Below, one piece after another: positions 22,871-31,426 of a stretch of DNA of 64,000 bases (its first letter is position 1; each line of letters begins with the position of its first letter). The notes beneath the pieces are model-generated. The model saw nothing but the letters and a program-made list of their open reading frames with translations. It ran no database searches and had not been told where the DNA came from. Both the position numbers and the translations under genes were made by a program. The stretch lies in NCBI GenBank assembly GCA_963841815.1, contig CAWJEE010000010.1:1-64000 (forward strand), written 5' to 3'. The stretch is from JAOUJD01 sp963841815 (GTDB taxonomy: Bacteria > Pseudomonadota > Gammaproteobacteria > Burkholderiales > Burkholderiaceae_F).

Positions 22871-23562
22871 TCAGTTGGGTGATGAAGCGTGCAGCGGCTC
22901 GATCAGGCGAGCCGCGTCGAGCAGCCCGGGCACTATAGCATCGGCATCGAGCTCGCTGACCGGGCGGCCTTCGTTGTATCCGGTCTCGACGACGATCACC
23001 CGGCAGCCCGCGGCGCGCGCCGACAGCACGTCGTTTTCCGAGTCGCCGACCATCGCCGTCTCGCTCGGCAGCAGCTTCAGCAGCGCGCAGGCGTGCAGCA
23101 TCGGCGCCGGATGCGGCTTCTTCTCGACGGTGTCATCGCCGGACACGATCACGTCGAAGTCGTCGAGGCCCACTCGCTGCAGCAGGTCGTGCGTGAATTC
23201 GCGCGGCTTGTTCGTGACGCAGGCCAGCGCGAGGCCGCGTCCACGCATCAGGGTGAGGCGTCGCGCACGCCGTCGAAACACGATCGCCTGGCGCCCGTTC
23301 TCGCGCCGGTAGTGCTCATAGAAGGACGCCTTGCCGCGCTGGAAGTCGGCGTCGTGCGCGCGGCCGTCCGATCGATTCCGTCAGCGCGCGGTGGACCAGC
23401 ACGTCGGCGCCCTTGCCGACGTACGAAGCGACCTGCCCGACGGGCAGCGCCGGCCTGGCCGAAGTCGGCGCGCATCGCGTTGACCGCGGCGGCGAGATCG
23501 GGAACGGTGTCGAGCAGCGTGCCGTCGAGATCGATCAGCACGCCGCGGGCGGGCACGCGCAT
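22871..23562 (-). CDS. gph: Phosphoglycolate phosphatase, several frameshifts as read
   Basis: A HAD-superfamily phosphatase that dephosphorylates 2-phosphoglycolate. The N-terminus has the nucleophile motif LIDLDGTLLDT. The C-terminal part has ACVTNKPREFT (motif II) and MVGDSENDVLSARAAG (motif IV). At least four single-base indels separate them: extra bases near 23452, 23370 and 23275 and one missing base near 23255. Correcting them gives a normal protein of about 230 residues. Its ATG at 23562 overlaps the rpe stop by one base (TGATG). The pairing rpe-gph upstream of trpE is a known betaproteobacterial arrangement. Confidence 0.85.
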
Positions 23563-24258
23563 CAGACGCCCTCGAGCGCCGCGCGCAGCTGCTTCAGCAC
23601 GCCGCGGTAGCCGCCGTCGGCGTCGCGCGCGCCGAAGATCGCGCTGCCGGCCACGAAGGTGTCGGCGCCCGCGCGCGCGATCTCGGCGATGTTGTCGGTC
23701 TTCACGCCGCCGTCGACCTCGACCAGGATCTCGCGGCCCGTGTCGCGGCGGTACGCGTCGACCTTCGCGCGCACCATCGCGAGCTTCTTGAGCGCCTGCG
23801 GAATGAACTTCTGTCCACCGAATCCCGGGATTCACCGACATCAGCAGCACGACGTCGAGCTTGTCCATCACGTGGTCCATCGCGTCGAGCGGCGTCGCGG
23901 GATTGAACACCAGGCCTGCCTTGCAGCCCGATTCGCGGATCAGCGCCAGCGTGCGGTCGACGTGCTCCGAAGCCTCGGGATGGAACGTGATGACGTTGGC
24001 GCCCGCCTTGGCGAAGTCGGGAATGATGCGGTCGACCGGCTTGACCATCAGGTGCACGTCGATCGGGACATCGACGTGCGGACGAATCGCCTCGCACACC
24101 AGCGGGCCGATCGTGAGGTTCGGCACGTAGTGGTTGTCCATGACGTCGAAGTGGATCCAGTCGGACCCGGCCGCGACGACGGCCTTCACTTCCTCGCCCA
24201 GGCGGGCAAAATCGGCGGACAGGATGCTCGGGGCGATGCGGAAGTTTCTTGTCGTCAT
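23562..24258 (-). CDS. rpe: Ribulose-phosphate 3-epimerase, frameshifted as read
   Basis: This enzyme interconverts ribulose 5-phosphate and xylulose 5-phosphate in the pentose phosphate pathway. The first 140 residues include the metal and catalytic segments APSILSADF, HFDVMDNHYVPN and DVHLMV. The reading frame then shifts at about 23832, where one extra base breaks the motif MSVNPGFGGQ. The remaining 70 residues (LVEVDGGVKTDN, VAGSAIFG) follow in another frame. Corrected length is about 231 residues. It begins the cluster that continues into gph and trpE and is divergent from apaG. Confidence 0.9.
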
Positions 24259-24334
24259 CGGAACCTCTTCGACGAGCGTTTATTCTAAGGGTCGCTTCCG
24301 CTGCGCTTCGGGTTCGTCCCGGTTCCTGTGATCC

Positions 24335-24709
24335 ATGCCCACGTACCAGTTCTCCGTCAGTGTCCGTCCTCAGTTCGTGCCCGAGCACTCCCGCCCGGAC
24401 GAGGACAAGTTCCTGTTCGCCTACACCGTGACGATCCGGAACACCGGCGATGTCGCCGCGCAGTTGATCTCGCGTCACTGGATCATCACGGACGCCAACA
24501 ACAAGGTCGAGGAAGTCCAGGGACTGGGCGTCGTCGGAGAGCAGCCGATGCTGCAGCCCGGCGAGGCCTTCGAGTACACGAGCGGATGTCCGATCGCCAC
24601 CCCGGTAGGCTCCATGCGGGGCAGCTACCAGTGCGTGGCGGAGGACGGAACGCGATTCGAGGCGCCGATCCCCGAGTTCCTGCTGTCGATGCCGCGCACT
24701 CTGCACTGA
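24335..24709 (+). CDS. apaG: ApaG protein (Co2+/Mg2+ efflux-associated)
   Basis: A 124-residue single-domain protein with a fibronectin-like fold. Family segments FAYTVTIRNTGDVAAQLISR and GEAFEYTSGCPI are present. The physiological role is poorly defined; in Salmonella it was linked to cobalt resistance and magnesium efflux. It is intact, lies inside a stretch where most genes are frameshifted, and is divergent from rpe. Confidence 0.93.
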   Translation: MPTYQFSVSVRPQFVPEHSRPDEDKFLFAYTVTIRNTGDVAAQLISRHWIITDANNKVEEVQGLGVVGEQPMLQPGEAFEYTSGCPIATPVGSMRGSYQCVAEDGTRFEAPIPEFLLSMPRTLH

Positions 24710-24717
24710 ACGCGTAG

Positions 24718-24825
24718 TCAGCCGTCCCGAGGCGGTTTTCGCCTGGGCCGGTGGAACATCGTCCACCAGACGATGAACACGAACAGTCCGAGGGCGAGCG
24801 CGGCTTCGAGCAGGAGTAACCACAT
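24718..24825 (-). CDS. 35-residue single-pass membrane protein
   Basis: A short ORF of 36 codons including the stop, starting at an ATG at 24825. It encodes one hydrophobic helix (WLLLLEAALALGLFVFIVWW) followed by a basic tail (FHRPRRKPPRDG). It lies between apaG and mltA on the opposite strand. I have an impression that similar tiny proteins sit beside apaG in other Burkholderiales, but this is recollection, not a search. No clear ribosome-binding site is seen. Confidence 0.5.
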   Translation of the reverse strand: MWLLLLEAALALGLFVFIVWWTMFHRPRRKPPRDG

Positions 24826-24868
24826 GGCGGGGCACCGGGAAGTCGAGCGAAGATTGTAGGAGCGCGGC

Positions 24869-26233
24869 GTGCGCGCCCGCGGCTGGCCGCCGCATCGCGG
24901 CGCGTGCTGCTCGCCGCGTGCGCATCGCCCGTTTCGCTGCCTCCCGAGGCGCCGCCCGCGTCGGCACCGCCCTCGCGACCGCCGGCGGCGCAGACCGCTC
25001 CTCCAACAGTGCCCGCAACGAGCCGTCCACCGCGGCGCCATCACCTGCCGCGCTTCGCCACCGCCTGCCGCGCGCCCACCCTCGCCAGCGCCAGGTGCCT
25101 GTCGCGCCCCAGGCGGTGCCACCGACACGGGCCGATGCGATCGCGCGCTACGACCGCGTTCCGTTCCCGCCCTTGCCGGCGGTGGCCGACGCCGACTGGA
25201 TCGCCGCCTGGCCGGCCTTCCTGCAGTCGTGCCAGGCGCTCCTGGCGCATGCCGCGTGGAAGGAACCGTGCGCACGCGCCGCGCCGTCGACCGGCGCTCC
25301 GCCGTGGCCATGCGCGGCTTCTTCGCCAGCGGGTTCGATGCGTACCGGATCCGGGCCGTGGCGCCCGCGGAGGCGAAGAAACGGCCGAGGTTCGCGACAC
25401 GGGACTGGTAACCGGCTACTACGAGCCGCTGCTCAAGAGGCAGCCGCAAGGCATCGTCGAAGTACCGCGTGCCGATCTACCGCGTGCCCGGCGATCTGAT
25501 CGCCATCGATCTCGCCGGCACGTACTCCGAACTCGCGGGCCTGCGGCTGCGCGGCCGCATGCAGAACGGAAAGGTCGTCGCGTATCCGAGCCGCGGCGAG
25601 ATCATGCGCGGCGACCTTCTGCGCGGCCAGGAACTGCTGTGGGTGGACGACCCCATCGACGCCTTCTTCCTGCAGGTGCAGGGATCGGGGCGCGTGATGC
25701 TCGACGACGGCAACGTCACCCGTCTCGGCTACGGCGACAGCAACGGCCATCCGTACCGATCGATCGGCCGCTGGCTCGTCGACCAGAGGCGAACTGACGA
25801 TCGACCAGGCGTCGATGCAGGGAATCAAGGCCTGGGCCGCGCTGAACCCGCGGCGCCTGAACCAGTTGCTGGAACAGAACCCGAGCTTCGTGTTCTTCCG
25901 TGAAGCTGCCGCTCGGCGATCCGTCGGCGGGGCCGAAGGGCGCGCTCAACGTGCCGCTGACGCCCCACGCTTCGCTCGCGGTCGACACGCGGTTCATCCC
26001 GCTCGGCGTGCCGATCCTGCTCAAGTTCGACCGATCCGGCGACCGGCACGGCGTTCGTGCGGCCGATGATGGCGCAGGACACCGGCAGCGCGATCCGCGG
26101 ACCGCTGCGCTTCGATTACTTCTGGGGATTCGGCGCCGACGCCGGCGAGAAGGCCGGCCGGCAGAAGCACGAAGGCAGCGCCTGGATGCTCGCCCCGAAG
26201 GGCGTCGCGCCGGAGGCGCTGCTGAAGCGCTGA
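24869..26233 (+). CDS. mltA: MltA-type lytic murein transglycosylase, many frameshifts as read
   Basis: An outer-membrane lipoprotein that cleaves peptidoglycan with anhydro-muropeptide formation. A lipobox LLAAC is encoded at 24907-24921, followed by a proline-rich linker. MltA segments appear in order but in different frames: FFASGFDAYRI, LVTGYYEPLLK, YRVPGDLIAIDL, DAFFLQVQGSG, MQGIKAWAALNP, then AFVRPMMAQDTGSAIRG and FDYFWGFG at the C-terminus. At least five indels are needed to join them. The exact start is uncertain (GTG at 24869 assumed). The protein stops at 26233, convergent with dsbC. Confidence 0.75.
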
Positions 26234-26246
26234 GCCAGGGCGCTGG

Positions 26247-27023
26247 CTACTTCTTCGCCGAGAGCGATCCGCTGCTCGATCATCGGCACGGGCAGCGCGC
26301 CGGCCGCGCGCGAACCGTCGGTGAAGATGATCGTCGGCGTGCCGTTGATGCCGAGCGTAGCGGCCGAGCGCCACGTTCTCGTCGATCGGATGCTTGCAGT
26401 CTTCGGCCGCCGCCGCGGGCGCCTTGCCGCCGACCATGTACTGGTCCCATGCGGCCGCGCGATCCTTCGAGCACCAGATCGCCTTCGACTTGACGGCCGA
26501 ATCCGCCGACAGGATCGGGTAGAGGAACGTGTAGATCGTCACGTCCTTCAGGTCCCCCATGGTCTGCCACAGCCGCTTGCAGTACTGGCAGTTCGGATCC
26601 TCGAACGTGACGATCGTGCGCGCGCCGTTGCCACGCGTCGTCTTGATGGCGCGATCGAGCGGGAGCGACTTGAAGTCCACCTTCAGCGCGGTGTCGATGC
26701 GCTTCTGCGTCAGGTTCTCGCGCGTGCGCGCGTCGAACATGCGTGCCGGCGATGACGAAATTCACATTGGCGTCGACGTAGTACAGCTCGCCGCCGATCA
26801 GCACTTCGAAGAGCCCGCCGGGACCCTTGAACACCTGGTCCGGCCTGGATCCACCGGACCGCTCGGCGAACCGCGCGGCGACCTGCGCCTCGGTGCTGCT
26901 CGCTGCCGGGGCGGCCTTCGAAGCGGGCGCCTGAGCAGGCGCCTGTGCGGGCGCCTGTGCAAGCGCCGCCGTGCACGCCAACGCCATTGCCAGCACGCTC
27001 GCGTGCCGCAGCCAACTCTTCAT
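26247..27023 (-). CDS. dsbC: DsbC-type thiol:disulfide interchange protein, frameshifted as read
   Basis: A periplasmic disulfide isomerase. A signal peptide (residues 1-22) is followed by a low-complexity linker with the repeated unit APAQ. Next come the dimerisation domain (DQVFKGPGGLFEVLIGGELYY) and the thioredoxin-like domain with active site CQYC in FEDPNCQYCKRL and the cis-proline loop INGTPTIIF. One extra base at each of about 26750, 26359 and 26265 breaks the frame. Correcting them gives about 257 residues ending at the TAG at 26247-26249. Confidence 0.82.
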
Positions 27024-27102
27024 CGTGTTCTCCAAGGTGATGGCCGCCAGTTTACCGAGGCGGCCTGCAGGTTCCGGGTAGACAGGGCGCTGCCGGTCGG
27101 GT

Positions 27103-28282
27103 TCAACCGAGCGCCTGGCGGATCAGCCGGCTTTTCAGGGGACCGAGGCGATTGACCAAGGCCATGCCCGCATTGCGGGCTCCTCGCACGAGCGGATCGT
27201 CGACTGCGAACAGCCGCGCGAGTCCGTCGGTCGCGAAGCGCATCAGGCCGATCGACTCGGCGCGCGCACGCTCGTAGCGGCGCAGCACGATCGGATCGCC
27301 GCAGGCCCGGAAGGGTTCGCGCTCGCCGACGACCTTCAGCAGCGTGTCGACGTCCTGCAGGCCGAGGTTGAGACCCTGCCCGGCCAGCGGATGCACCACG
27401 TGCGCCGCGTCGCCGACGAGCGCCAGCGACGGGCCGACGAGTCGCCGGACGGTGAGCAGCCGCAGCGGGAAGCGCATGCACGGCGCCGAGCAGCGTCAGG
27501 GATCCCAGCACGTGCCGCGAACGTGTGGTGACGCGCTCCGCGAACGCGCCAGAATCGAGCGCCTGCAGTTGCGGCGCCAGCGCCTCGGGGGCCGACCACA
27601 CGAGCGACACACGGTCGCCCGGCATCGGCAGCAGCGCGACGATGCCCTCGTCGGTGAACCACTGCCACGCCGTGTTCAGGTGGGGCCGCTCGCACTCGAA
27701 GTTCGCGACCAGCGCCGTCTGCAGGTACGGCTTGAGTTCCGCGTTGATGCCTGCCGCCGCGCGCACCGCCGAATTCGCGCCGTCGGCTCCTACGAGCAGC
27801 GCCACCGACATGCGGCGACCATCGGCGAGTTGAAGTTCCGCGGTGCCGGACGACGTCGTCTCGAGCGCCTGGAACGCCGCGTCGATGCGCGTGATGGCAG
27901 GCTGGTAGTCGCACGCCGCCTCCAGCACGCGCGCCAGTTCCGACTTCCTCGACGATGGTCGCCAGTCGCTGGACCGTCGCCGCATACGCGTCGAAGGTCA
28001 GTTCATCGCCGGCATCCCCGAACACCCGCATCCGCTCCACCGGGCACACGCGATCCGCGTCGACCCGACCCCAGACGCCGAGCCGCTCGAGCAGCGCGGC
28101 GCTGCCGGGCGCGCAGCGCATAGATGCGCGCGTCGTAGGGCGCCTCCGACGACGATTGGTGAACGCGGGCGCGCGGCCCGACCAGGGCGACCTTCAGGCC
28201 CTTGCTGCGCAAGGCCCAGGGCCGTCGCCAGGCCGGCGACACCGGGACCGACCACGGCCACGTCGAAACGAAGGGGATCCAT
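27103..28282 (-). CDS. UbiH/UbiI-family FAD monooxygenase, several frameshifts as read
   Basis: A flavin hydroxylase of the ubiquinone-synthesis family. The N-terminus has the FAD motif VVGPGVAGLATAL; the centre has LLVGADGANSAVR; the C-terminal part has LVGDAAHVVHPLAGQGLNLG, the family's second FAD/NAD motif. These lie in at least four frames, with breaks near 28230, 28120, 27950 and 27478. The corrected protein would be about 390 residues, normal for the family. Which ring position it hydroxylates cannot be assigned. It is the first gene downstream of dsbC's promoter side on the minus strand. Confidence 0.82.
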
Positions 28283-28385
28283 GGCGCGGATTATCGCAGC
28301 CGCCAGAGGGCTCGATTTGGGAGGGAAGGCGTGGTTCGCTATACTTCGCGCCCTTCGCGAGGTGCCTTGCGGTCATGCGAAGCGA

Positions 28386-28530
28386 GGCCAAGTAGCTCAA
28401 TCGGTAGAGCAGAGGATTGACAACTTGGCCGCAGGGCAAGTTGCGTCGAAGGCTAACTTCGGCGCAGCCGAAGTTAAGCGACGCAAGTCGCGGCCGGAGA
28501 CAAAATCCTTATCGCCGGTGCTGTACAGAA
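28386..28530 (+). pseudogene. Interrupted and decayed copy of tRNA-Phe
   Basis: Bases 28386-28420 repeat the 5' half of the intact tRNA-Phe 145 bases downstream with one substitution (GTCGG to ATCGG in the D loop). The match stops in the anticodon loop. After an insert of about 80 bases, AAAATCCTT (28502-28510) resumes the 3' side of the anticodon arm, then decays. Read straight through, the loop would be TTGACAA instead of TTGAAAA. A CTTGGCC at 28424-28430 could pair with the acceptor strand, but no full cloverleaf forms, so it is very unlikely to be a working tRNA. Confidence 0.7.
28427..28495 (+). repeat. 69-base nested palindrome inserted in the tRNA-Phe copy
   Basis: Three nested arms pair in order: GGCCGC with GCGGCC (28427-28432 and 28490-28495), TTGCGTCG with CGACGCAA (28441-28448 and 28479-28486), and TAACTTCGGC with GCCGAAGTTA (28454-28463 and 28467-28476). 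The innermost loop is GCA. It resembles the nested intergenic repeats at 36.24, 50.27 and 60.51 kb in architecture, loop and the TTGCGT/ACGCAA outer stem shared with the 60.51 kb copy. Confidence 0.65.
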
Positions 28531-28606
28531 GGCCAAGTAGCTCAGTCGGTAGAGCAGAGGATTGAAAATCCTTGTGTCGGCGGTTCAATTCCGTCCTTGG
28601 CCACCA
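28531..28606 (+). tRNA. tRNA-Phe(GAA)
   Basis: A complete 76-base cloverleaf from GGCCAAGTAGCTCAG to CTTGGCCACCA with encoded CCA. The anticodon loop TTGAAAA gives anticodon GAA. The T arm GGCGGTTCAATTCCGTC is slightly weak but standard. It sits directly after the damaged copy and upstream of higBA. Confidence 0.95.
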
Positions 28607-28719
28607 ATTCCACGCGGGCAGTCACGGGCGAGTGTTGACCTGCCCGGCTTCCCGCTTCCTGCCCGAATCCAGCGCCTGCCCCTGCACATCCGCCAAGACT
28701 CGGGGCGACGAATTTACGC

Positions 28720-28748
28720 TTGACGTACATCGTCTCCGAAGCTATGTT
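28720..28748 (+). promoter_or_regulatory. higBA promoter
   Basis: TTGACG (28720-28725), a 17-base spacer and TATGTT (28743-28748) form a good sigma-70 promoter. The expected start of transcription, about 28755, is only two or three bases before the higB ATG at 28757, so the mRNA would be nearly leaderless. HigA repression would be expected here, but no operator palindrome is certain. Confidence 0.65.
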
Positions 28749-28756
28749 CGGTCTCG

Positions 28757-29041
28757 ATGATCCTGAGCTACCGCGACAAGCGGACGATGGAGTTCGCCGA
28801 GGGCAGGCGCGTCCGGGAATTCGACGGCTTTCGCCATCAGGCGGAAAAGCGCCTTGACATCCTGGACGCCGCGACCAGCCTCGCGGACCTTCGAGCGTTG
28901 CCATCCAATGCGCTCGAAATGCTGAAGGGTGACCGGAAAGGCAAGTACAGCATCCGCATCAACATGCAGTGGCGGATCTGCTTCGAGTGGCCCGACGACC
29001 AGCGCGGCCCCTCCAACGTCGAGATCGTGGACTACCACTGA
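28757..29041 (+). CDS. higB: HigB toxin (RelE superfamily mRNA endonuclease)
   Basis: A 94-residue toxin of the HigB/plasmid-maintenance killer family, which cuts mRNA on the ribosome. Family segments are intact: SYRDKRTMEF at the start, LKGDRKGKYSIRIN in the middle and WRICFEW...VEIVDYH at the end. The order toxin then antitoxin is typical for higBA. The stop is 13 bases before higA. It lies in a small islet next to tRNA-Phe. Confidence 0.92.
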   Translation: MILSYRDKRTMEFAEGRRVREFDGFRHQAEKRLDILDAATSLADLRALPSNALEMLKGDRKGKYSIRINMQWRICFEWPDDQRGPSNVEIVDYH

Positions 29042-29054
29042 GAGGAACGTGACC

Positions 29055-29369
29055 ATGGCCCGCACACCGATCCACCCCGGCGAAGTCCTCGCTGACGAGC
29101 TCGAGGAACTCGGCGTCAGCCCCACCGAGCTGTCGCGCCAGATCCGCGTGCCCGCGAACCGCATCAGCCAGATCGTCAACGGCAAGCGTGCGATCACGGG
29201 CGATACCGCCCTGCGCCTCGCACACTGGTTCGGAACGAATCCGCAGTTCTGGATGAACCTGCAGGCGCTCTACGACGTGCGCGTGGCCGAGCAGGACGCC
29301 GGCGCCGAGATCCGCAGCCTTCCGACCCGGACGGCGAAGCCGAAGTCCGACCATCGGCGTCCGGCGTAA
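29055..29369 (+). CDS. higA: HigA antitoxin (XRE-type regulator)
   Basis: A 104-residue antitoxin with a helix-turn-helix (about residues 20-60). Hallmarks are the family start IHPGEVLADELEELG, then RISQIVNGKRAITGDTALRLA, and FGTNPQFWMNLQALYD near the end of the domain. It neutralises HigB and represses the operon. GAGAGGAA lies just upstream of the ATG at 29055. The tail (about 20 residues) is basic and probably disordered. Confidence 0.93.
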   Translation: MARTPIHPGEVLADELEELGVSPTELSRQIRVPANRISQIVNGKRAITGDTALRLAHWFGTNPQFWMNLQALYDVRVAEQDAGAEIRSLPTRTAKPKSDHRRPA

Positions 29370-29381
29370 GACAAGACCCTC

Positions 29382-29555
29382 ATGGCGGGAACGAACGAAG
29401 CCTTCTCGCGCGTCCGGATCGACGCCCAGCTGAAGGACCAGGGCTGGGACGTGCTCGATCCGAACGCGGTCCGCTTCGAGTACGTGCTTCCGGACCGGAC
29501 CAAGGCTGACTACGTGCTGTGCGACCGCCACGGGCGCGCGCTGGCCGTGATCTAG
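29382..29555 (+). pseudogene. 5' remnant of a type I restriction R subunit (HsdR-like)
   Basis: A 57-residue ORF that resembles the N-terminus of type I restriction endonuclease R subunits: NEAFSRVRIDAQLKDQGWDV near the start and KADYVLCDRHGRALAVI at the end. In complete proteins the second segment holds the nuclease Asp and is followed at once by E-A-K, the rest of the active site. Here a stop codon replaces it, inside the end of the convergent ABC transporter gene. The remaining ~700 residues are absent and no hsdM or hsdS is nearby, so this is a stub left by deletion or insertion. Confidence 0.7.
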
Positions 29556-30323
29556 CGATCGAGCACCTGGTCCAGGAACTGCCTGGTGCGCTCCGACTTC
29601 GGATGCGCGAAGAATTCCCGCGGCGGCGCCTGTTCGACGATCTCCCCGTTGTCCATGAAGATCACGCGGTCGGCCACGGCGCGCGCGAAGCCCATCTCGT
29701 GCGTCACGCACAGCATCGTCATGCCGTCGCGGGCAAGCGTCACCATGGTGTCGAGCACTTCCTTGACCATCTCCGGGTCGAGCGCGGAGGTCGGCTCGTC
29801 GAACAGCATGATGCGCGGCGACATGCACAGCGCACGCGCAATCGCCACGCGCTGCTGCTGGCCGCCCGAAAGCTGGCCCGGATACTTGTGCGCCTGGTCG
29901 GCGATCTTCACGCGCTGGAGCAGCTTCATCGCGGTCGCGTCCGCATCGGCGCGCGACATCTTCTTCACCCAGATCGGCGCCAGCGTGCAGTTCTCCAGCA
30001 CGGTGAGGTGCGGGAAACAGGTTGAAGTGCTGGAACACCATGCCCACTTCATTGCGTACGGTTTCGATGTTCTTGATCGAGTCGTCGAGTTCCACGCCGT
30101 CGACGGTCACGGTGCCGGACTGGTGCTGTTCGAGGCGATTGATGCAGCGGATCAGGGTCGACTTGCCCGAACCCGAAGGACCGCAGATCACGATGCGCTC
30201 GCCGCGCTGGACGGTGAGGTGGATGTCCCGCAGCGCCTGGAAGTCGCCGTACCACTTGTTGAGGCCGCGGATCGTGATGATGTCGCCGGCGTCGGCAGGG
30301 ATGGCGTGCGCAAGGGCTTCCAT
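29552..30323 (-). CDS. aapP: Amino-acid ABC transporter ATPase, frameshifted as read
   Basis: The ATP-hydrolysing subunit of a polar amino-acid importer. Walker A is CGPSGSGKST, the signature is LSGGQQQRVAIARAL and Walker B is IMLFDEPTSALDPE, with the switch histidine in CVTHEMGFA. One extra T at about 30018 splits the segment MVFQHFNLFPHLTV; with it removed the protein is 256 residues, normal for the family. The ATG at 30323 lies two bases after the permease stop. Confidence 0.9.
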
Positions 30324-30325
30324 GG

Positions 30326-31426
30326 TCAGGCGCGGTGGTCGCGGTTGAGGTGTCTCTCGAGCCACTGGCTGTAGCGGCTCATGGCGTAGCAGAAGACCCA
30401 GTAGACGGCCATCGCGAACAGGTACCCCTCTATGAAGTAGTGCCGCCAGTCGAGGTCGCTGACGACCGACTGCTTGACGGCGTAGAGGAAGTCGAAGATC
30501 GACACGATGATGACCAGCGACGTGTCCTTGAAGTTGTCGATGAAGCTGTTCACCTGCGCCGGAATGGTGACCTTCAGCGCCTGCGGCAGGATGACCAGCA
30601 GGTGCGTCTTCCAGTAGCCGAGCCCCAGCGCGTGCGCCGCCTCGTACTGGCCCCTCGGCAGTGCCTGCAGGCCGCCGCGCACGACTTCGGCGATGTACGC
30701 GGCGTTGAACAGGATGATCGCGACCTGCGCGCGCAGCAGCTTGTCGAAGCTGATCCCTTCCGGCATGAACAGCGCGAACATGATCGAGGCCATGAACAGC
30801 ACCGTGATCAGCGGCACGCCGCGCACCAGTTCGATGTATGCGATCGACACCGAGCGGATGATCGGCAACTGCGAACGCCGGCCGAGCGCCAGCAGCACGC
30901 CGAGCGGGAAGGCCAGCAGCGTCCCGTAGATGGCCAGCATCAGCGTGATCGGCAGGCCACCCCACTGCGCGGTTTCGACACGCGTCAGGCCGAAGCCTCC
31001 GCCCATGAGCCAGGCGCACAGTGCCGTGCCGAGGACCCAGACCGCGGCAAACCGCCGCACCTGCCAGAACTCGCGCATCGCAGTCACCACGAGCATGGTG
31101 CACAGCAGGAGCACGGCGGCCGCGGGTCGCCACTGTTCGGCCTGCGGATAGATGCCGAACAGCATCTGCCGCCACTTTTCGGCGACCACGGCCCAGCACG
31201 CGCCCTCGCCCATCACAGCGTTGCAGGCGGCCACGCCGACACGGCCCCAGACCGCGTCGAGCACGGCCCAGGAGAGGAACTTCCCGCCCAGCCACGCAAT
31301 CAGCGCCGCCACCACGACCGTGGTGAGCGTGTTGCCGGGCGAGGAGAAGAGGTTGGCGCGCAGCCAGCCGGTCGCGCGCGCGCCCGGCGTGCGTTGAGTG
31401 ACGGGACGGATCGCCGTGGCGCTCAC
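30326..31426 (-). CDS. aapM: Amino-acid ABC transporter permease (AapM type)
   Basis: A 366-residue inner-membrane permease of the HisMQ superfamily. The ATPase-contact loop is EAAHALGLGYWKTHLLVILPQALK (EAA motif) near residue 260. An extra N-terminal membrane portion and large size match AapM/BztC rather than the short GltK. It starts with GTG, which overlaps the aapQ stop by four bases (GTGA). It forms the heteromeric channel with AapQ. Confidence 0.9.
   Translation of the reverse strand: MSATAIRPVTQRTPGARATGWLRANLFSSPGNTLTTVVVAALIAWLGGKFLSWAVLDAVWGRVGVAACNAVMGEGACWAVVAEKWRQMLFGIYPQAEQWRPAAAVLLLCTMLVVTAMREFWQVRRFAAVWVLGTALCAWLMGGGFGLTRVETAQWGGLPITLMLAIYGTLLAFPLGVLLALGRRSQLPIIRSVSIAYIELVRGVPLITVLFMASIMFALFMPEGISFDKLLRAQVAIILFNAAYIAEVVRGGLQALPRGQYEAAHALGLGYWKTHLLVILPQALKVTIPAQVNSFIDNFKDTSLVIIVSIFDFLYAVKQSVVSDLDWRHYFIEGYLFAMAVYWVFCYAMSRYSQWLERHLNRDHRA

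Noticed and set aside
26931..26965. CRISPR-like or tandem repeat
   Set aside because: It is a short APAQ-coding repeat in the dsbC linker, not a repeat-spacer array. I saw no CRISPR array in the window.
28386..28530. Group I intron in a tRNA gene
   Set aside because: The insert is about 80 bases, far below group I size, and has no recognisable catalytic core; the 3' half of the tRNA is decayed.
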